44,443 nt of DNA from an uncultured Oscillospiraceae bacterium (GCA_900547015.1 URFD01000002.1:1-44443), one strand, 5' to 3'. Positions 8,295 to 17,827 are shown, counted from the first letter of the stretch. The notes: generated from the letters alone by a model not told the origin. Made by a program: numbers and translations.

Positions 8295-8852
8295 TTATGC
8301 CCACGGGTCAGCGGCCTTTGGAATCCGAACTCCGGTGAGCAGATACTGCTCCCAGAGGAACCATTTTCCATCGCTGCCTCTCTGGCGAAGCTTGATCGGA
8401 CGCGGGTCGTCCGCACCGCCGCAAGGGATAAACAGCTTCATATAGCCCTGCTCCACCGCAGAGATATGGTTGCTGGTAATCACAATGGTGTACGGCTGGG
8501 ATGGGGTATAGTTGTTGTCCGGCGTAGAGCCGACAAAGTAGGTGAACGGCAGATAGGTCTTGCCATCGCGGAAACGGTCATTCAGGAAGGAAATGTCCTG
8601 ACCATTCAGCGGACGGGGACCACGCAGCCAGTTGAGCATTTCCGAGCCGATGGTTCGGTCTGCGGCATAGGCGCACAGTGCCAGAACGGTCAGTGCCGCT
8701 GTCTGAAACGGGGTGCTCAGCGCCGCCTCGGGCAGAGCCTGCATCTCGGCAAGGCTCTCTGGCAGTGCGGCAAAGGTAAAGGTTACGCTTTGGCTTCCTG
8801 TCGGTGCGGCAGATGGCATCGCAGGATTTTTCAGTTTATCAAAAATCCCCAT
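8295..8852 (-). CDS. Conserved protein of unknown function (about 185 residues)
   Basis: A 185-residue soluble protein without signal peptide, beginning MGIFDKLKNP like many small cytoplasmic partners of TPM/SPFH clusters. The middle has a helical stretch (TAALTVLALCAYAADR) and a conserved-looking LNDRFRDGKTYLPFTYF.GS segment, then a beta-rich half ending in W.LWEQYLLTGV. I recall an uncharacterised clostridial family of this length, possibly DUF6935, but cannot verify it. AAAGGAG precedes the ATG. It sits between two lipoprotein paralogues, so a role in the same system is likely. Confidence 0.7.
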   Translation of the reverse strand: MGIFDKLKNPAMPSAAPTGSQSVTFTFAALPESLAEMQALPEAALSTPFQTAALTVLALCAYAADRTIGSEMLNWLRGPRPLNGQDISFLNDRFRDGKTYLPFTYFVGSTPDNNYTPSQPYTIVITSNHISAVEQGYMKLFIPCGGADDPRPIKLRQRGSDGKWFLWEQYLLTGVRIPKAADPWA

Positions 8853-8902
8853 TCAAAATTTCTCCTTTCCAATTTCCCGGCATCCTGCGCCGGGTGTTCA
8901 GC

Positions 8903-10156
8903 TTAACCGAAGCTGATTGTCATAATTGCAGATTCCTGCGTTTTCTCCATAAACGGCGGAGTCTCCATGGTGCTCGGGTTTGCCTCGATGTAAAGGTTTT
9001 CTCCGGACGGGTCAATCTCGACCGGGTAGTAGATAGCGGTGCGGTTGCCGTCTGTATCGGTCATCAGCAAATCCAGGTAGTTATCGTTCATTTTCCAAAA
9101 ACCGGTGTAGAGAATCTCGTACCGCTCTTCTCCCGGCTTCTGACAGCCAATCTCGAGTGTGCCGAAAAACTCCGGGTTTGTACTGCCGCGGTGCAGATCC
9201 ATGCACCATTGTTCACCGTTCTTGTCATAGTTCCAAGTGGTGTCCGCAAGGCCCTCAGCAGTAGGCGGCAGCCATCCCGGAAGCAGCTCTGTGTCCAGAT
9301 CGTCCGAGCCATCAATCTCCCCATAGGTTGAAAAATCCATGATGGTCGGGAGGCCCTTCTCGTCATTTGGCAAAACGATGGCGCCGAGATCATCACACTG
9401 CGGATACCAAGTCACGACCAAGCCATCGTTGGTCACAAGAACGACCTCAATATCCGGCTCGATGGAGTTTGAAAAGACCAAAATCGGCAGGCCGGTTTCA
9501 TCCCGGTAGAGCACCTCGCCCGATACCGGCACCATGCCGTTGCCTCCTTCCTCCCACGACACACGGTTCACCGCAATACTGGTGTCCTTGTCGCGCGGAA
9601 GGATACAGAAGAGACGGCCATAGCCACGATCGCCGCCGCCAATCATGCGCTCCTGCGGAATCTCTGTCAGGAACGGCAGAGCCTCGGCCAAGGCTTGATT
9701 GTTTTTCCGAATCCAGTTCGGGACTAATACAAGGTCATCCAGCTCACAATAACCGATGTAGGCCGCAGTTGCGGCAAACTGGTTGTTGCCTGTTATCGTA
9801 TCACGGAGCGATTCTATCGACAGCTCTGCTTCCGTGTAATTCTGTTCGTTGTTTTCTTCTCCCATCCGTTCACCATCCTTCTTGCTGTCGTCCGTCTCTG
9901 TCATCGAAGCCTTGCTGCTGCCCTTTGAGGCAGGCGGTGTGACCGGAGTAGCCGGATTGTCTGCACTGACCTGAGCCGCTTCGCCGTCGTCCTTCTTGAC
10001 CGGACTGGCTGCATGGACTGTAGCTTCGGTGTTTGCGGTGGTTGTGGTGGTTGTGGTGTTTCCGGTATCTGCATTTCCGCCGTTGTCACAGCCGGTCATA
10101 CTGCATACCATCGCCACCAGAAACAGCATCAGGATGGGTTGCATCCATCTTTTCAT
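8903..10156 (-). CDS. Secreted lipoprotein, cluster family A
   Basis: A 417-residue lipoprotein with signal peptide and lipobox MTGC (Cys about 23). A low-complexity linker rich in Thr, Ala, Lys and Asp follows to about residue 105, then a region shared with the 6973-8262 product (about 110-280) and a C-terminal beta-rich domain (about 300-417). The central region shares long blocks with the truncated paralogue at 10256-10810, for example LPRDKDTS and VTWYPQC. AAGGGAG lies six bases before the ATG. The function is unknown. The tether-and-domain layout suggests a surface-exposed sensor or binding protein. Confidence 0.8.
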   Translation of the reverse strand: MKRWMQPILMLFLVAMVCSMTGCDNGGNADTGNTTTTTTTANTEATVHAASPVKKDDGEAAQVSADNPATPVTPPASKGSSKASMTETDDSKKDGERMGEENNEQNYTEAELSIESLRDTITGNNQFAATAAYIGYCELDDLVLVPNWIRKNNQALAEALPFLTEIPQERMIGGGDRGYGRLFCILPRDKDTSIAVNRVSWEEGGNGMVPVSGEVLYRDETGLPILVFSNSIEPDIEVVLVTNDGLVVTWYPQCDDLGAIVLPNDEKGLPTIMDFSTYGEIDGSDDLDTELLPGWLPPTAEGLADTTWNYDKNGEQWCMDLHRGSTNPEFFGTLEIGCQKPGEERYEILYTGFWKMNDNYLDLLMTDTDGNRTAIYYPVEIDPSGENLYIEANPSTMETPPFMEKTQESAIMTISFG

Positions 10157-10255
10157 AGCTTTGCTCCCTTCTTGTCAGATTTTCTGCTGCGTCCGCGCGT
10201 TCGGCGGCAGGCGCAGTCTTGGGTTTTGCTTCCTTCCATTCGTCGCAGGGGGCTA

Positions 10256-10996
10256 TTACATCCCCACCTGAACCATTCCGTGGTTTGAGAAATCCATGAT
10301 TGTCCGAACCCCTCGTTCGTCCGTCGGCAAAACGATGGCTCGCTGAGCGCACTGGGGGTACCAAGTTACCCTTGTGCCGTTGTCTCTTTCCAGAACGACC
10401 TCCACATCCGGCTGGTCGGAATTAGAGAACAGCAGAATCGGCAGGCCGTTTTTGTCGTGGTAGAGCACCTCGCCCGGCACCGGCACAGCGCCGTTCCAGG
10501 TCAACCGACTCACGGTAAGGCTGGTGTCCTTGTCTCGCGGAAGCACACAGAACAGCTCCCCACAGCCAAGGCTGCTGCCGCCGACAACATCCTGCTGCGG
10601 AATCTCCACCAGAAACGGCACCCATCGGGTTAATCTGGGGTTGTTCTGACGAATCCACTCCGGCAGCATCGCAAGGTGATTCACCTGGCACTCGCCGAGG
10701 TAGGCCGCAGCTCCGGCAAATTGCTCGACACACACCACAGAGCGGCGAAGCACCTCAATCCAGATTCGCCCTTCCGCTGTATAGCCCTGCGTGTAATTCT
10801 TTTCTTCCAATCAATCACCACCCTTTCGGTGTCTCGGTCGTTATCCTCAAAATCATCAAGTCTCTGCTACCTTTGAGGGCAGCAGGGCCGGCTGCATCAC
10901 CAGCGTTTTTGATCTTTGGTGTACACAGCCGGTCACACTGCTGCCCAATCAAAGGAAAGCTGCATTAACATGATGTCGATTGGTTGCTGCTTGCTG
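10256..10996 (-). pseudogene. Degenerate paralogue of the family A lipoprotein
   Basis: The open part (10256-10810, 184 codons from a TTG) matches the central domain of the 8903-10156 lipoprotein but has no signal peptide and stops where the parent continues for about 120 residues. Upstream, 10860-10950 in another frame still encodes SSVTGC, a relic of the parent lipobox, ending at a stop codon. An ATG-initiated piece near 10970 lies in a third frame. The picture is a decayed lipoprotein gene. The open fragment has a possible ribosome-binding site (AAGGGTGGT), so a truncated cytoplasmic product cannot be excluded. Confidence 0.65.
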
Positions 10997-12775
10997 TTAG
11001 AATTTTCCGCTTCGACCGCTGCCGCCACCGCCGCTGTAGCTGGAAGTACTGCCACTGCCGCTGTCCGAGCTTTCGCTCTTGACCTTGGTGCGGGTCTCGG
11101 TGGTGTGGGTGTATCGGTCATACTGCTGGGTCAGGGTCAAGCCGCCTGCCGTAACATACTCGTTGGCCTCTACCTTCTTCTGGACGCTGATCATCTTGTC
11201 TCTCAGAACCAGACATACTGCACCTGCAATCAGGCAGGAGCCGAGCACAACTACGAGATACCAAATCCAGTAGGAACGCTGAACCGGCTTGCCGGACTCT
11301 GCCTTGGTCATAAATTCGTCGCACGAATCCAGATAGTGGCTGATGCCGATGTACCAGTTGTTATCGCCGAAATCGCCAAGGAAGGTATCTTCCAGCTTTT
11401 CCTGTCCATACTGATTGAAGGCATACTCAGCCTGTTTGCCGTAGACAAACATCGCATAGTCGCGTTCCTTCATGCTCAGCAGGACGATGATGCCGTCTCT
11501 GCCGCTGCCCTTGCCAAGGTTTTCGTTGTGGTACAGCTGGTAGGTTGCTTTTTCGACCGCGTCGCCGTATACGGTGAAATCGTCCACAAGGGCGAAGTAG
11601 GTGTTACATTCATGGCGGTCGGAGATGTCCGCCGCTTTTGCCTCCAAAGTCTGCCACTGGTCATCGGTCAGCAGGTTGCTTCGGTCAAAGATATACTCCG
11701 CGGCTTCCTTGTATGTGCTGACCGTTTCTGTGGCGGCTACCTGATTCGGGGCTGCCTGAGACAGATACAGGTCGCACGCCTCCAGATAGTGGGAGGTGCC
11801 GAGATACCAGTCATCGTTGCCAAAATCACCGAGGCAGGACTCCTCGATGGCAGCCTGTGCTTCATTGGTAAAGACACTTTCCGCATACGCGCCGTAGTAA
11901 TACAGTGCGTAATCCCGGTCCTTCATGCTCAGCAGAATCGCAATGCCATCATGTCCGTTGCCGATTCCAAAGCCGTACTCGTGATAGATGGCAGCGGTTG
12001 CATCGAACGCATCGACATCATCCCCGCTGTCCACATAATCTGCGTAGTCGTCCACGAAGAAAACATAGACGCCGCAGTTGCTGCGTTTAGCAATGTCTGC
12101 CGCTTTGTTTTCCAGCTCCTTCCACTGGTCGTAGGAGAGCTTTTCGCTGGTGTCGATGATATAGTTCATCATTTCGGTGTCCGAATCCGCAGTACCGGTG
12201 GTGCCTTCTGTCGCTCCTGCCGGTGGACAGTTTGCCGTCACATACTGGGTTGCACTCTCGATCATAGCATCCACAGCCTGTGTGAGTGCGACTGCGCTCA
12301 TGTTGATGTCCTCGCCGTTCCATGCCCGTTCTGCCATATAAGGCTGAATTGCATTGCGGACGGTATCGGACAGCGCCTGGGAATCGCCCCTGCCTTCATC
12401 CAGAACGCCATAGACACACCAGCTGTCGGCGGACGGCATCGCATAGCTGCCGTTGTCCTTCGGCTGCATCCAGATGGTCAGCGTAAGACCTTCCTTGTTG
12501 TCGCCATAACCATAACCGTATTCGTCATAGAGTGCCATCGCCGTTTCGCCGATGTTGTTGTTAATGATTTCGGTTAGAACATCCACCCGCAAGTCAAGGC
12601 CAAGCTTCTGCGAACATTCCGGAAGATTGGTTTCTCCCTGCAAGGTCAACGACTGGGAGCCCAGCGATTCTGTTTCATCATAAATCACGCCATAGGTTTG
12701 AGCCGACACCGGCAGGCAAAGGAACACTGCCAACGCGACCACCAGCGCGAGGATTGAATATCTCTTCTGTTTCAT
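10997..12775 (-). CDS. Triple TPM-domain membrane protein (YdjH-like)
   Basis: A 592-residue protein with a cleavable-type signal peptide (to about residue 25), three successive TPM-type domains (about 30-178, 205-345 and 360-490), one membrane helix (about 498-522) and a cytoplasmic tail ending in a Gly/Ser-rich stretch. Domains 2 and 3 repeat the pattern QW..LE.KAADI, then DGI..LLSMK.RDYA and LGDFG...WY.G.SHYL. Domain 1 is more diverged. TPM proteins usually have one domain, and B. subtilis YdjH is a short example. Together with the neighbouring zinc-ribbon protein it matches ydjG-ydjH, whose products are linked to the membrane-stress SPFH protein YdjI. The fold is well supported, the function inferred. 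Confidence 0.88.
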   Translation of the reverse strand: MKQKRYSILALVVALAVFLCLPVSAQTYGVIYDETESLGSQSLTLQGETNLPECSQKLGLDLRVDVLTEIINNNIGETAMALYDEYGYGYGDNKEGLTLTIWMQPKDNGSYAMPSADSWCVYGVLDEGRGDSQALSDTVRNAIQPYMAERAWNGEDINMSAVALTQAVDAMIESATQYVTANCPPAGATEGTTGTADSDTEMMNYIIDTSEKLSYDQWKELENKAADIAKRSNCGVYVFFVDDYADYVDSGDDVDAFDATAAIYHEYGFGIGNGHDGIAILLSMKDRDYALYYYGAYAESVFTNEAQAAIEESCLGDFGNDDWYLGTSHYLEACDLYLSQAAPNQVAATETVSTYKEAAEYIFDRSNLLTDDQWQTLEAKAADISDRHECNTYFALVDDFTVYGDAVEKATYQLYHNENLGKGSGRDGIIVLLSMKERDYAMFVYGKQAEYAFNQYGQEKLEDTFLGDFGDNNWYIGISHYLDSCDEFMTKAESGKPVQRSYWIWYLVVVLGSCLIAGAVCLVLRDKMISVQKKVEANEYVTAGGLTLTQQYDRYTHTTETRTKVKSESSDSGSGSTSSYSGGGGSGRSGKF

Positions 12776-12794
12776 ATCCGATTTCCCCTCCTTC

Positions 12795-13934
12795 TTACAA
12801 CAGGAATCTGACCAGCAGCGAGCCTATGATTGACAGAGGAGCTGCCACTGCGGCAAACACACCCCAGAACTTGCCCCAGCTGATTGGCAGGTCGCCTACC
12901 ATTTTTCCGGTCTGGCCGTTCATGGCAAAGAGGAAATCCTTGCCGTTCCACTTGGTGCTCAGCATCCAGACGGGCATCAGGGCATAATGCACCTTGCCCT
13001 TGTGCAGGGTGACGGTGTTGCCTGTCAGGGTGCAGGTATCGTAATTTTTAATGGTGTTTCGCAGTGATGCCGCCAGTGTTCCCTCGCAGCGTGTGTCTGC
13101 ACGCTTGATGCTGTCATCCACCGACACATCGAACTTGTCGGCAAGGAAGCCGGGCAGATAGGCTGTGGAAAACTGCTTGAGGTCCTGATAGTTGTAAGGC
13201 TCAATCGAATCCATGTGGTCATCCGGCATTTTGCTGGAAGCATCGACCGGAATCTTCTCGAAGGCAACCTTTCCTGCACGGTAGACCTCGTAGTGCTTGG
13301 TCTCTGTGATGTCGTAGTCGCCGGAGCGATAGGTGCGGGTGCGGGTCGCATGGTAAGAAGCATCGCCCTCCGCCTCGCCGTCGAACATCCAGAACGGAAC
13401 ATAGATTCCGCGAATCTCCTGCAGATGGTTTTCCTTGGTGAAGGTACCCGGCAGAAGGAATTTGCCCTTGTAATGCTCCTTGAGCGCCTTGATGGCTTCC
13501 TCCTTGCTGACCTTGAACGGAATCACAAAGTCCGGCTTCAGGTCGCCGGAGAACTGACCCGGAACGACCGTTGGGTTTCCGCAGTAAGGACAGGAGGTTG
13601 CCGCTGTGCTCTTGTCGCAGATCAGCTCCGCGCCGCAGCTCGGACAGCTGTATGCCTGCATCTCGTCACCCTCTGCACCCCATCCCTGCATATCAGAGGT
13701 GTCCCACCTGCTGCCGTCGGAGGAGGCCCCTGCCTGCTGAGCTTCGGCCTGCTTTGCCGCTTCGGCTTGCTGGGCCTCTGCTGCCTTTTTCTCTTTCTCC
13801 GCATAGAGTGCCTCGATTTCCGCTACCTCGTATTGGGAACCGCAGTAGTCGCACTCCAGCTTGCCGGAGGCTCCCACATAATGAAGCGGTCCGGTACAGC
13901 TCGGGCACTGATAGTTTGTTACCTTTGTTGTCAT
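12795..13934 (-). CDS. Double zinc-ribbon membrane protein (YdjG-like)
   Basis: A 379-residue protein. An N-terminal zinc ribbon (CPSC.....CDYC, about residues 8-33) is followed by an Ala/Glu/Lys/Gln-rich coiled helix (about 45-75), a second ribbon (CPSCGAEL..CPYCGNP, about 100-125), a large globular domain with IRGIYVPFWMFD (about 135-340) and a C-terminal membrane helix (about 352-375). This order matches B. subtilis YdjG and clostridial proteins beside TPM genes. ATG at 13934 is preferred over the adjacent TTG because of GAGGG spacing. It lies 19 bp before the TPM gene, so the pair is co-expressed. A role in recruiting the SPFH protein to the membrane is inferred from the B. subtilis system. 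Confidence 0.82.
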   Translation of the reverse strand: MTTKVTNYQCPSCTGPLHYVGASGKLECDYCGSQYEVAEIEALYAEKEKKAAEAQQAEAAKQAEAQQAGASSDGSRWDTSDMQGWGAEGDEMQAYSCPSCGAELICDKSTAATSCPYCGNPTVVPGQFSGDLKPDFVIPFKVSKEEAIKALKEHYKGKFLLPGTFTKENHLQEIRGIYVPFWMFDGEAEGDASYHATRTRTYRSGDYDITETKHYEVYRAGKVAFEKIPVDASSKMPDDHMDSIEPYNYQDLKQFSTAYLPGFLADKFDVSVDDSIKRADTRCEGTLAASLRNTIKNYDTCTLTGNTVTLHKGKVHYALMPVWMLSTKWNGKDFLFAMNGQTGKMVGDLPISWGKFWGVFAAVAAPLSIIGSLLVRFLL

Positions 13935-14014
13935 CAAAATCCCTCATTTCCATGCCGGTGGTGCCGCCGTCGTGCCAAAGCCTTGGGCGTTAGCAGTCAA
14001 CGATTTTCACCGAA

Positions 14015-14851
14015 TCATTCTTTATGATAGGTTGTGTCTGCAATTTGGATTTCCTGTTTCTGCTGGTCATATATGATTTGAACGCCCGCCGCTGAGCGGT
14101 TGGCATTTACAAGCGTGATTCTTTTTAGTCCATTCTCTTCCTTTAAAAAAGTATCCTTCTCGATGTAGGCTTGGTCGACCGAAATGGAAAAGCCTTCCCA
14201 CCGCTCTTCGTCCTGCCGGTACCAGCTGTTTTCTACATACAGATAGTCTTCGGATTCGCTGAGGGTGATTTCATATTTCTCCTTTCCATCCTCCGAAATC
14301 CATCTGCCCTTCAGCAGCTCGTACACTTCCATCGTTCTCTGTTTGAGCCTCTTTTTGCTGTCTTCCTGCTGCTGCAATTCCTGCTCGGTGTAATATTTTT
14401 CCCGGTCACCCCATTCAATCGGGTCGGCGTCGTAACAGGTGATGGTCATCATCCACGCAAACTGGGGTGAATCCAGATAGCGCAGATGATAGATTGCTCC
14501 GTTTTGGCTGTCGTTGATGGCCAAGCCGCTGATTCTTTCTGCAAAATCCGCCTCTATCGTGAGAGCGTTTCTCTCAAATTTACACTGATATTCTCCGTTG
14601 AGCTGGTTAAAATTCGCATCGTAGCACAAAATCCAGTTGTCATCAAATCTCTTTCCGGTATAATAGAGCTTCATTTTACCCGGAGTATAAACCATCTTGG
14701 TGATACGAAGGTTGTCATCCGAAACTGCTGTTTCAGGATATTGATACACGACCTTTGTCTCTGCGTTGCCGCAGGCGGTCGCTCCGAATAGTGCGGTCAG
14801 GATTCCGGCCATGATGAAAAAACCTCCCATCCATCTTCCAATTTTCCTCAC
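14015..14851 (-). CDS. Secreted lipoprotein of unknown function
   Basis: About 278 residues. A basic N-terminus and hydrophobic segment lead to a lipobox-like ATAC, then a beta-rich region (about 35-165), a charged helix (EQELQQQEDSKKRLKQRT, about 170-190) and a C-terminal domain beginning LKGRWISEDGKEKYEITLSE, which resembles lipocalin-like domains that measure ligand or wall components. GTG at 14851 is preferred because AAGGAG sits eight bases upstream. An ATG at 14857 and a GTG at 14860 are too close to it. No homologous family was recognised. Confidence 0.7.
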   Translation of the reverse strand: MRKIGRWMGGFFIMAGILTALFGATACGNAETKVVYQYPETAVSDDNLRITKMVYTPGKMKLYYTGKRFDDNWILCYDANFNQLNGEYQCKFERNALTIEADFAERISGLAINDSQNGAIYHLRYLDSPQFAWMMTITCYDADPIEWGDREKYYTEQELQQQEDSKKRLKQRTMEVYELLKGRWISEDGKEKYEITLSESEDYLYVENSWYRQDEERWEGFSISVDQAYIEKDTFLKEENGLKRITLVNANRSAAGVQIIYDQQKQEIQIADTTYHKE

Positions 14852-14919
14852 GGTCATCACTCCTTATCCATCGCCAGATGACTCCCGCCCCAGATTGGAG
14901 CGGGAGCCGGTTTACACAA

Positions 14920-16521
14920 TTATTCTGCTTCCCTGACATTTCGGGAGTAGGTGCAGGATGTATACTGCTCTTTTCCGTCTTCAACCTTAAAGATAATATA
15001 GAGAAAAGCGTCCTCTTCCTTCGATTCCCATTTGTAGCCATGCGTCTCGGCACTCCAGGTCGTTTCCCGGTCCTTCCAAGGAACGCCGTCACAGCCGAGC
15101 GCGTCGCGGGCTTCGGCATAATAAATCTTGGATTTTTTGAGCGTTGCATAAAGCGCACGCATCTTTTCCAAGGTGGTCGCGCCGGTTGCGGACGCATTCG
15201 ACAGACCGTAGTCGCCGTCGCCTGCCTGCGCCTGTGTATTGTCTGCAGGAGCCATCGTTGCCTGTGCATCTGCTCCGATGCTGTCCGGCATCGCTTTGTT
15301 TGCATTGATCATCGGCAGGTACCAGCTGTCATAGCTGGCCGGGCGCTGTGACTGCTCCATATCGTCCCACTTGGTTCCCCACGGGCGGAGATAGAAGTCA
15401 TAGTGATATTCGCCGTCTTTGCTTTCGCACCAGCCATCCAGCCAAATCATGTTGTCCTTCTCTGCCAGACCCGGGTCTACAATCCAGTCTGCGTGCTTGA
15501 GCTCCTGGTCGGTGAACCATCCGCCCTCGGAGAGAATCGCGCCGTGTTCTCCGGTGCCGGATTCGCTCAGGCTGACAGCGGCCCAAACCATCGGTTCCTC
15601 CTTGGTGTAGTCCTCGTCCCACAGCAGGACGGTACCCATCATGTCGTCGCCAATGCTGATGTTGCCGCAGACATCCCACCACTGACCGTTCATCTTTTCA
15701 TAGGCTCCGTCGCCGCCGGTTATGGTCCAGCGACCGTACCAGTCGCCGTTCCACCAATCCAGCAGTGCGTTGCCGGTGGAAGCCGCCGCAGGTGTTGCCG
15801 GGGCTGTTTCGGTGTTTGCAGACGGAGCAGTTGTAGCCTCGCTGCCCATCGAAAGCGCACCCTTCGCTTTGCTGCCGCCGCTCGGTGCCGGCTGAGTGGT
15901 TGTGCCTTCTGTTGTCGTCGGCTCGGTGGTTGTGCCTTCTGCCGTTGCCGGCTCGGTGGTTTCGGTCGAACCTGCGGATGTCGCAGGTTCTTCTCCGTTG
16001 ACCTTGATGCTCATGAGGATTGCCTGAACATCTGCATCCTGCAAGGTGATTGGCTTCTTACCCATTTCCGGGAAGATGGAGACCTGAATCTGATAAGGCT
16101 CGGTCACCCACAGCACCAATAATTTCGTGCTCAGCGAGGTAGCCGAAAAGCCCTGCCAAGTGTAATCGCCGGTGGTCAGAGGCTCCAAGTCCTCCGCATC
16201 CTCATAAAAGTCCTTCAGAACCATCAACTGCTTATCAGCCGGGGTGTACTCAATCTGGATGCCCGGTGTTGTGAACTGGCTCCATTCGTTTTTCGCACCC
16301 TTGTGAATCCGAATCCCGTGCGGGTCACCCGGTTCGTCAGGGTATTCGTCAAAAATATCTGCGCTTGGAAACGCCATCCAGCCTTCCGGAACTAACACGG
16401 AAATCAAGCTGGTTTCATAGACTTCGCCTTTGACATCGGCGGGAGATTTCGGCTCTCCGCCACAGGCGGTCAAGGACAGCGTCAACAGGACTGTAAGGAA
16501 CAAAGAAATGATTTTCTTCAT
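14920..16521 (-). CDS. Secreted lipoprotein with Thr/Glu/Pro-rich linker
   Basis: About 533 residues starting at the ATG of MKKIISLFL, with AGGAGG nine bases upstream. The lipobox is LTAC (Cys about 20). Domain 1 (about 35-180) fits a PsbP/Mog1-like fold: an early VPEGWMAFP and a late QVSIFPEMGKK stretch. A repeated TTEPTTTEG-type linker (about 185-265) looks like a flexible wall-spanning spacer. Domain 2 (about 270-400) begins LLDWWNGDWYGRWTITGGDG and resembles domains of other lipoproteins here. A third part (about 440-533) follows a second linker. The function is unknown. Confidence 0.78.
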   Translation of the reverse strand: MKKIISLFLTVLLTLSLTACGGEPKSPADVKGEVYETSLISVLVPEGWMAFPSADIFDEYPDEPGDPHGIRIHKGAKNEWSQFTTPGIQIEYTPADKQLMVLKDFYEDAEDLEPLTTGDYTWQGFSATSLSTKLLVLWVTEPYQIQVSIFPEMGKKPITLQDADVQAILMSIKVNGEEPATSAGSTETTEPATAEGTTTEPTTTEGTTTQPAPSGGSKAKGALSMGSEATTAPSANTETAPATPAAASTGNALLDWWNGDWYGRWTITGGDGAYEKMNGQWWDVCGNISIGDDMMGTVLLWDEDYTKEEPMVWAAVSLSESGTGEHGAILSEGGWFTDQELKHADWIVDPGLAEKDNMIWLDGWCESKDGEYHYDFYLRPWGTKWDDMEQSQRPASYDSWYLPMINANKAMPDSIGADAQATMAPADNTQAQAGDGDYGLSNASATGATTLEKMRALYATLKKSKIYYAEARDALGCDGVPWKDRETTWSAETHGYKWESKEEDAFLYIIFKVEDGKEQYTSCTYSRNVREAE

Positions 16522-16534
16522 CTTACCATTCCTC

Positions 16535-16873
16535 CTATTGTTTTGTGAAGGTACCGCTAATGCCATAGCCCGAATTTTCATTCATGGTCAGGCTGTCTCC
16601 ATCCACGGAGAAAGTGTAGGTGGACGGCTCGCTCCACATCTCCAGGGTCACCGTCAGCTGGTCGCCGTCAATGGTGTAGGTGCCGTTCTGCTTGACATAA
16701 GCGTTCTGCATGGTGCATTTGCCACTGCCGTTAAAGGTCCAGGTAATCACACCATCTGCACCCAGCTCTGCTGACCAAGTACCGGCAAGCGCATCCTTGC
16801 TGCCGCAGGCAGCCAAGCCAAACGCAATCACAATTACTAGAATCAATGCTAATACTCGTATCATCTTTTTCAT
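16535..16873 (-). CDS. Small lipoprotein with lipocalin-like domain
   Basis: About 112 residues. The signal peptide ends in lipobox LAAC. The mature part is one beta-rich domain with AGTWSAELG, TWTFNGSGKC and GTYTIDGDQLTVTLE, the pattern of small DUF5640/lipocalin-like lipoproteins in Firmicutes. The second ATG (16873) is favoured because AAGGAG lies ten bases upstream. The first ATG directly abuts that site. It is separated by only 13 bp from the next lipoprotein gene. Confidence 0.75.
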   Translation of the reverse strand: MKKMIRVLALILVIVIAFGLAACGSKDALAGTWSAELGADGVITWTFNGSGKCTMQNAYVKQNGTYTIDGDQLTVTLEMWSEPSTYTFSVDGDSLTMNENSGYGISGTFTKQ

Positions 16874-16918
16874 TCCCACCATACTCCTTTCCGTATGTTT
16901 TTTTCGTATTGCTCTGCT

Positions 16919-17827
16919 TTATCCTTTGACAGAACCGCCGCAGAATTCACAGCAGCCATTGGCATCCGGTGTTGTGGTTGCTCCGCAGTACGGACAGGTT
17001 ACGGTTCCGTTTGGAGTGTCCGACTTCGGGGCTTCCTGCTGAGCCGCTGCCGGTGCAGCCGACTGATTTCTTGCCTGCTGTCTGCCCTCAAGCAGTGCAT
17101 CCCGGATTTCTTTTCCCATTGTCTCATATTTGCGGTATTCCATGCTGGCCTGCACTTCCTCTGCATTGGAGGTCGGGTATCCGCCTCCCATCCGGCCCGC
17201 AGGACCACCTACAGCACCCGGTCTGCCCGTCATACCCGGACGGACATTGCCGCGCGCCGGCGCGGCGTTTGGTCCATCCAGCAGGGTTTTCTCATCGTTG
17301 TCGATTTCGGAGCTGTTGAGTCTAAAACGAATCTCACTGAAATAAGGGTTGTTGACATTGATTACAATGTAGAAGTTGTAGGAGCAGGCATAGCACTCAG
17401 GCTGGAAGCTGTGCCGGTTTCCCTCTGCATCCTTGTACTCAATCTCTGTTTTGGTTTCGTCAATATCCAGCTGACATCCGGTCACGTCGGAAAATGCCAG
17501 AACATCCGGATTGGCCTCTGCCAGATTTCTTGCCGAGGTGACCAGAAACAGTCCGGCATTTTCATCCAGCAACACCTTGGTGTTCTCTCCCAGAGTACGG
17601 GTGGTCTGAAACTCAGACACCTTCTGTCGATTTGCTTCGCGGTAGTTCAGCTGTTCTTTGATTTCCGACACTGTACTCTGGCGGCGGTCGCTGAACCACG
17701 GAGACAGCTTGGCGGCACAGTTTTTACACAGATTGCCGTCCTCCAGCTTGCGGTTGCCCAGCAGACCAATCTCACTGCCGCAGACAGAACATTCCTTCTT
17801 GTCAAACAATTTTCCAAAAAATCCCAT
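16919..17827 (-). CDS. DUF4428-type zinc-ribbon protein
   Basis: A 302-residue soluble protein. The N-terminus (residues about 1-45) has a C..CG..IG....RKL..G..C..C pattern typical of DUF4428. A central domain (about 85-185) is beta-rich and PH-like. A Gly/Pro/Arg-rich low-complexity stretch (about 190-220) leads to a C-terminal zinc ribbon (CPYCGAT...CCEFCGG, about 275-298). AAAGGAG precedes the ATG. Such proteins occur beside SPFH/zinc-ribbon genes in clostridia. A regulatory or scaffolding role is inferred. Confidence 0.8.
   Translation of the reverse strand: MGFFGKLFDKKECSVCGSEIGLLGNRKLEDGNLCKNCAAKLSPWFSDRRQSTVSEIKEQLNYREANRQKVSEFQTTRTLGENTKVLLDENAGLFLVTSARNLAEANPDVLAFSDVTGCQLDIDETKTEIEYKDAEGNRHSFQPECYACSYNFYIVINVNNPYFSEIRFRLNSSEIDNDEKTLLDGPNAAPARGNVRPGMTGRPGAVGGPAGRMGGGYPTSNAEEVQASMEYRKYETMGKEIRDALLEGRQQARNQSAAPAAAQQEAPKSDTPNGTVTCPYCGATTTPDANGCCEFCGGSVKG

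Noticed and set aside
9015..9030. GGGTAG-like matches to the palindrome half-site inside coding sequence
   Set aside because: Matches at about 9020, 20280, 22230 and 37650 are six bases long, inside genes, and lack the second arm and the -10 spacing.
10916..12577. A 553-codon plus-strand frame opposite the TPM gene
   Set aside because: It is antisense to a well-supported gene, without a ribosome-binding site or family match.
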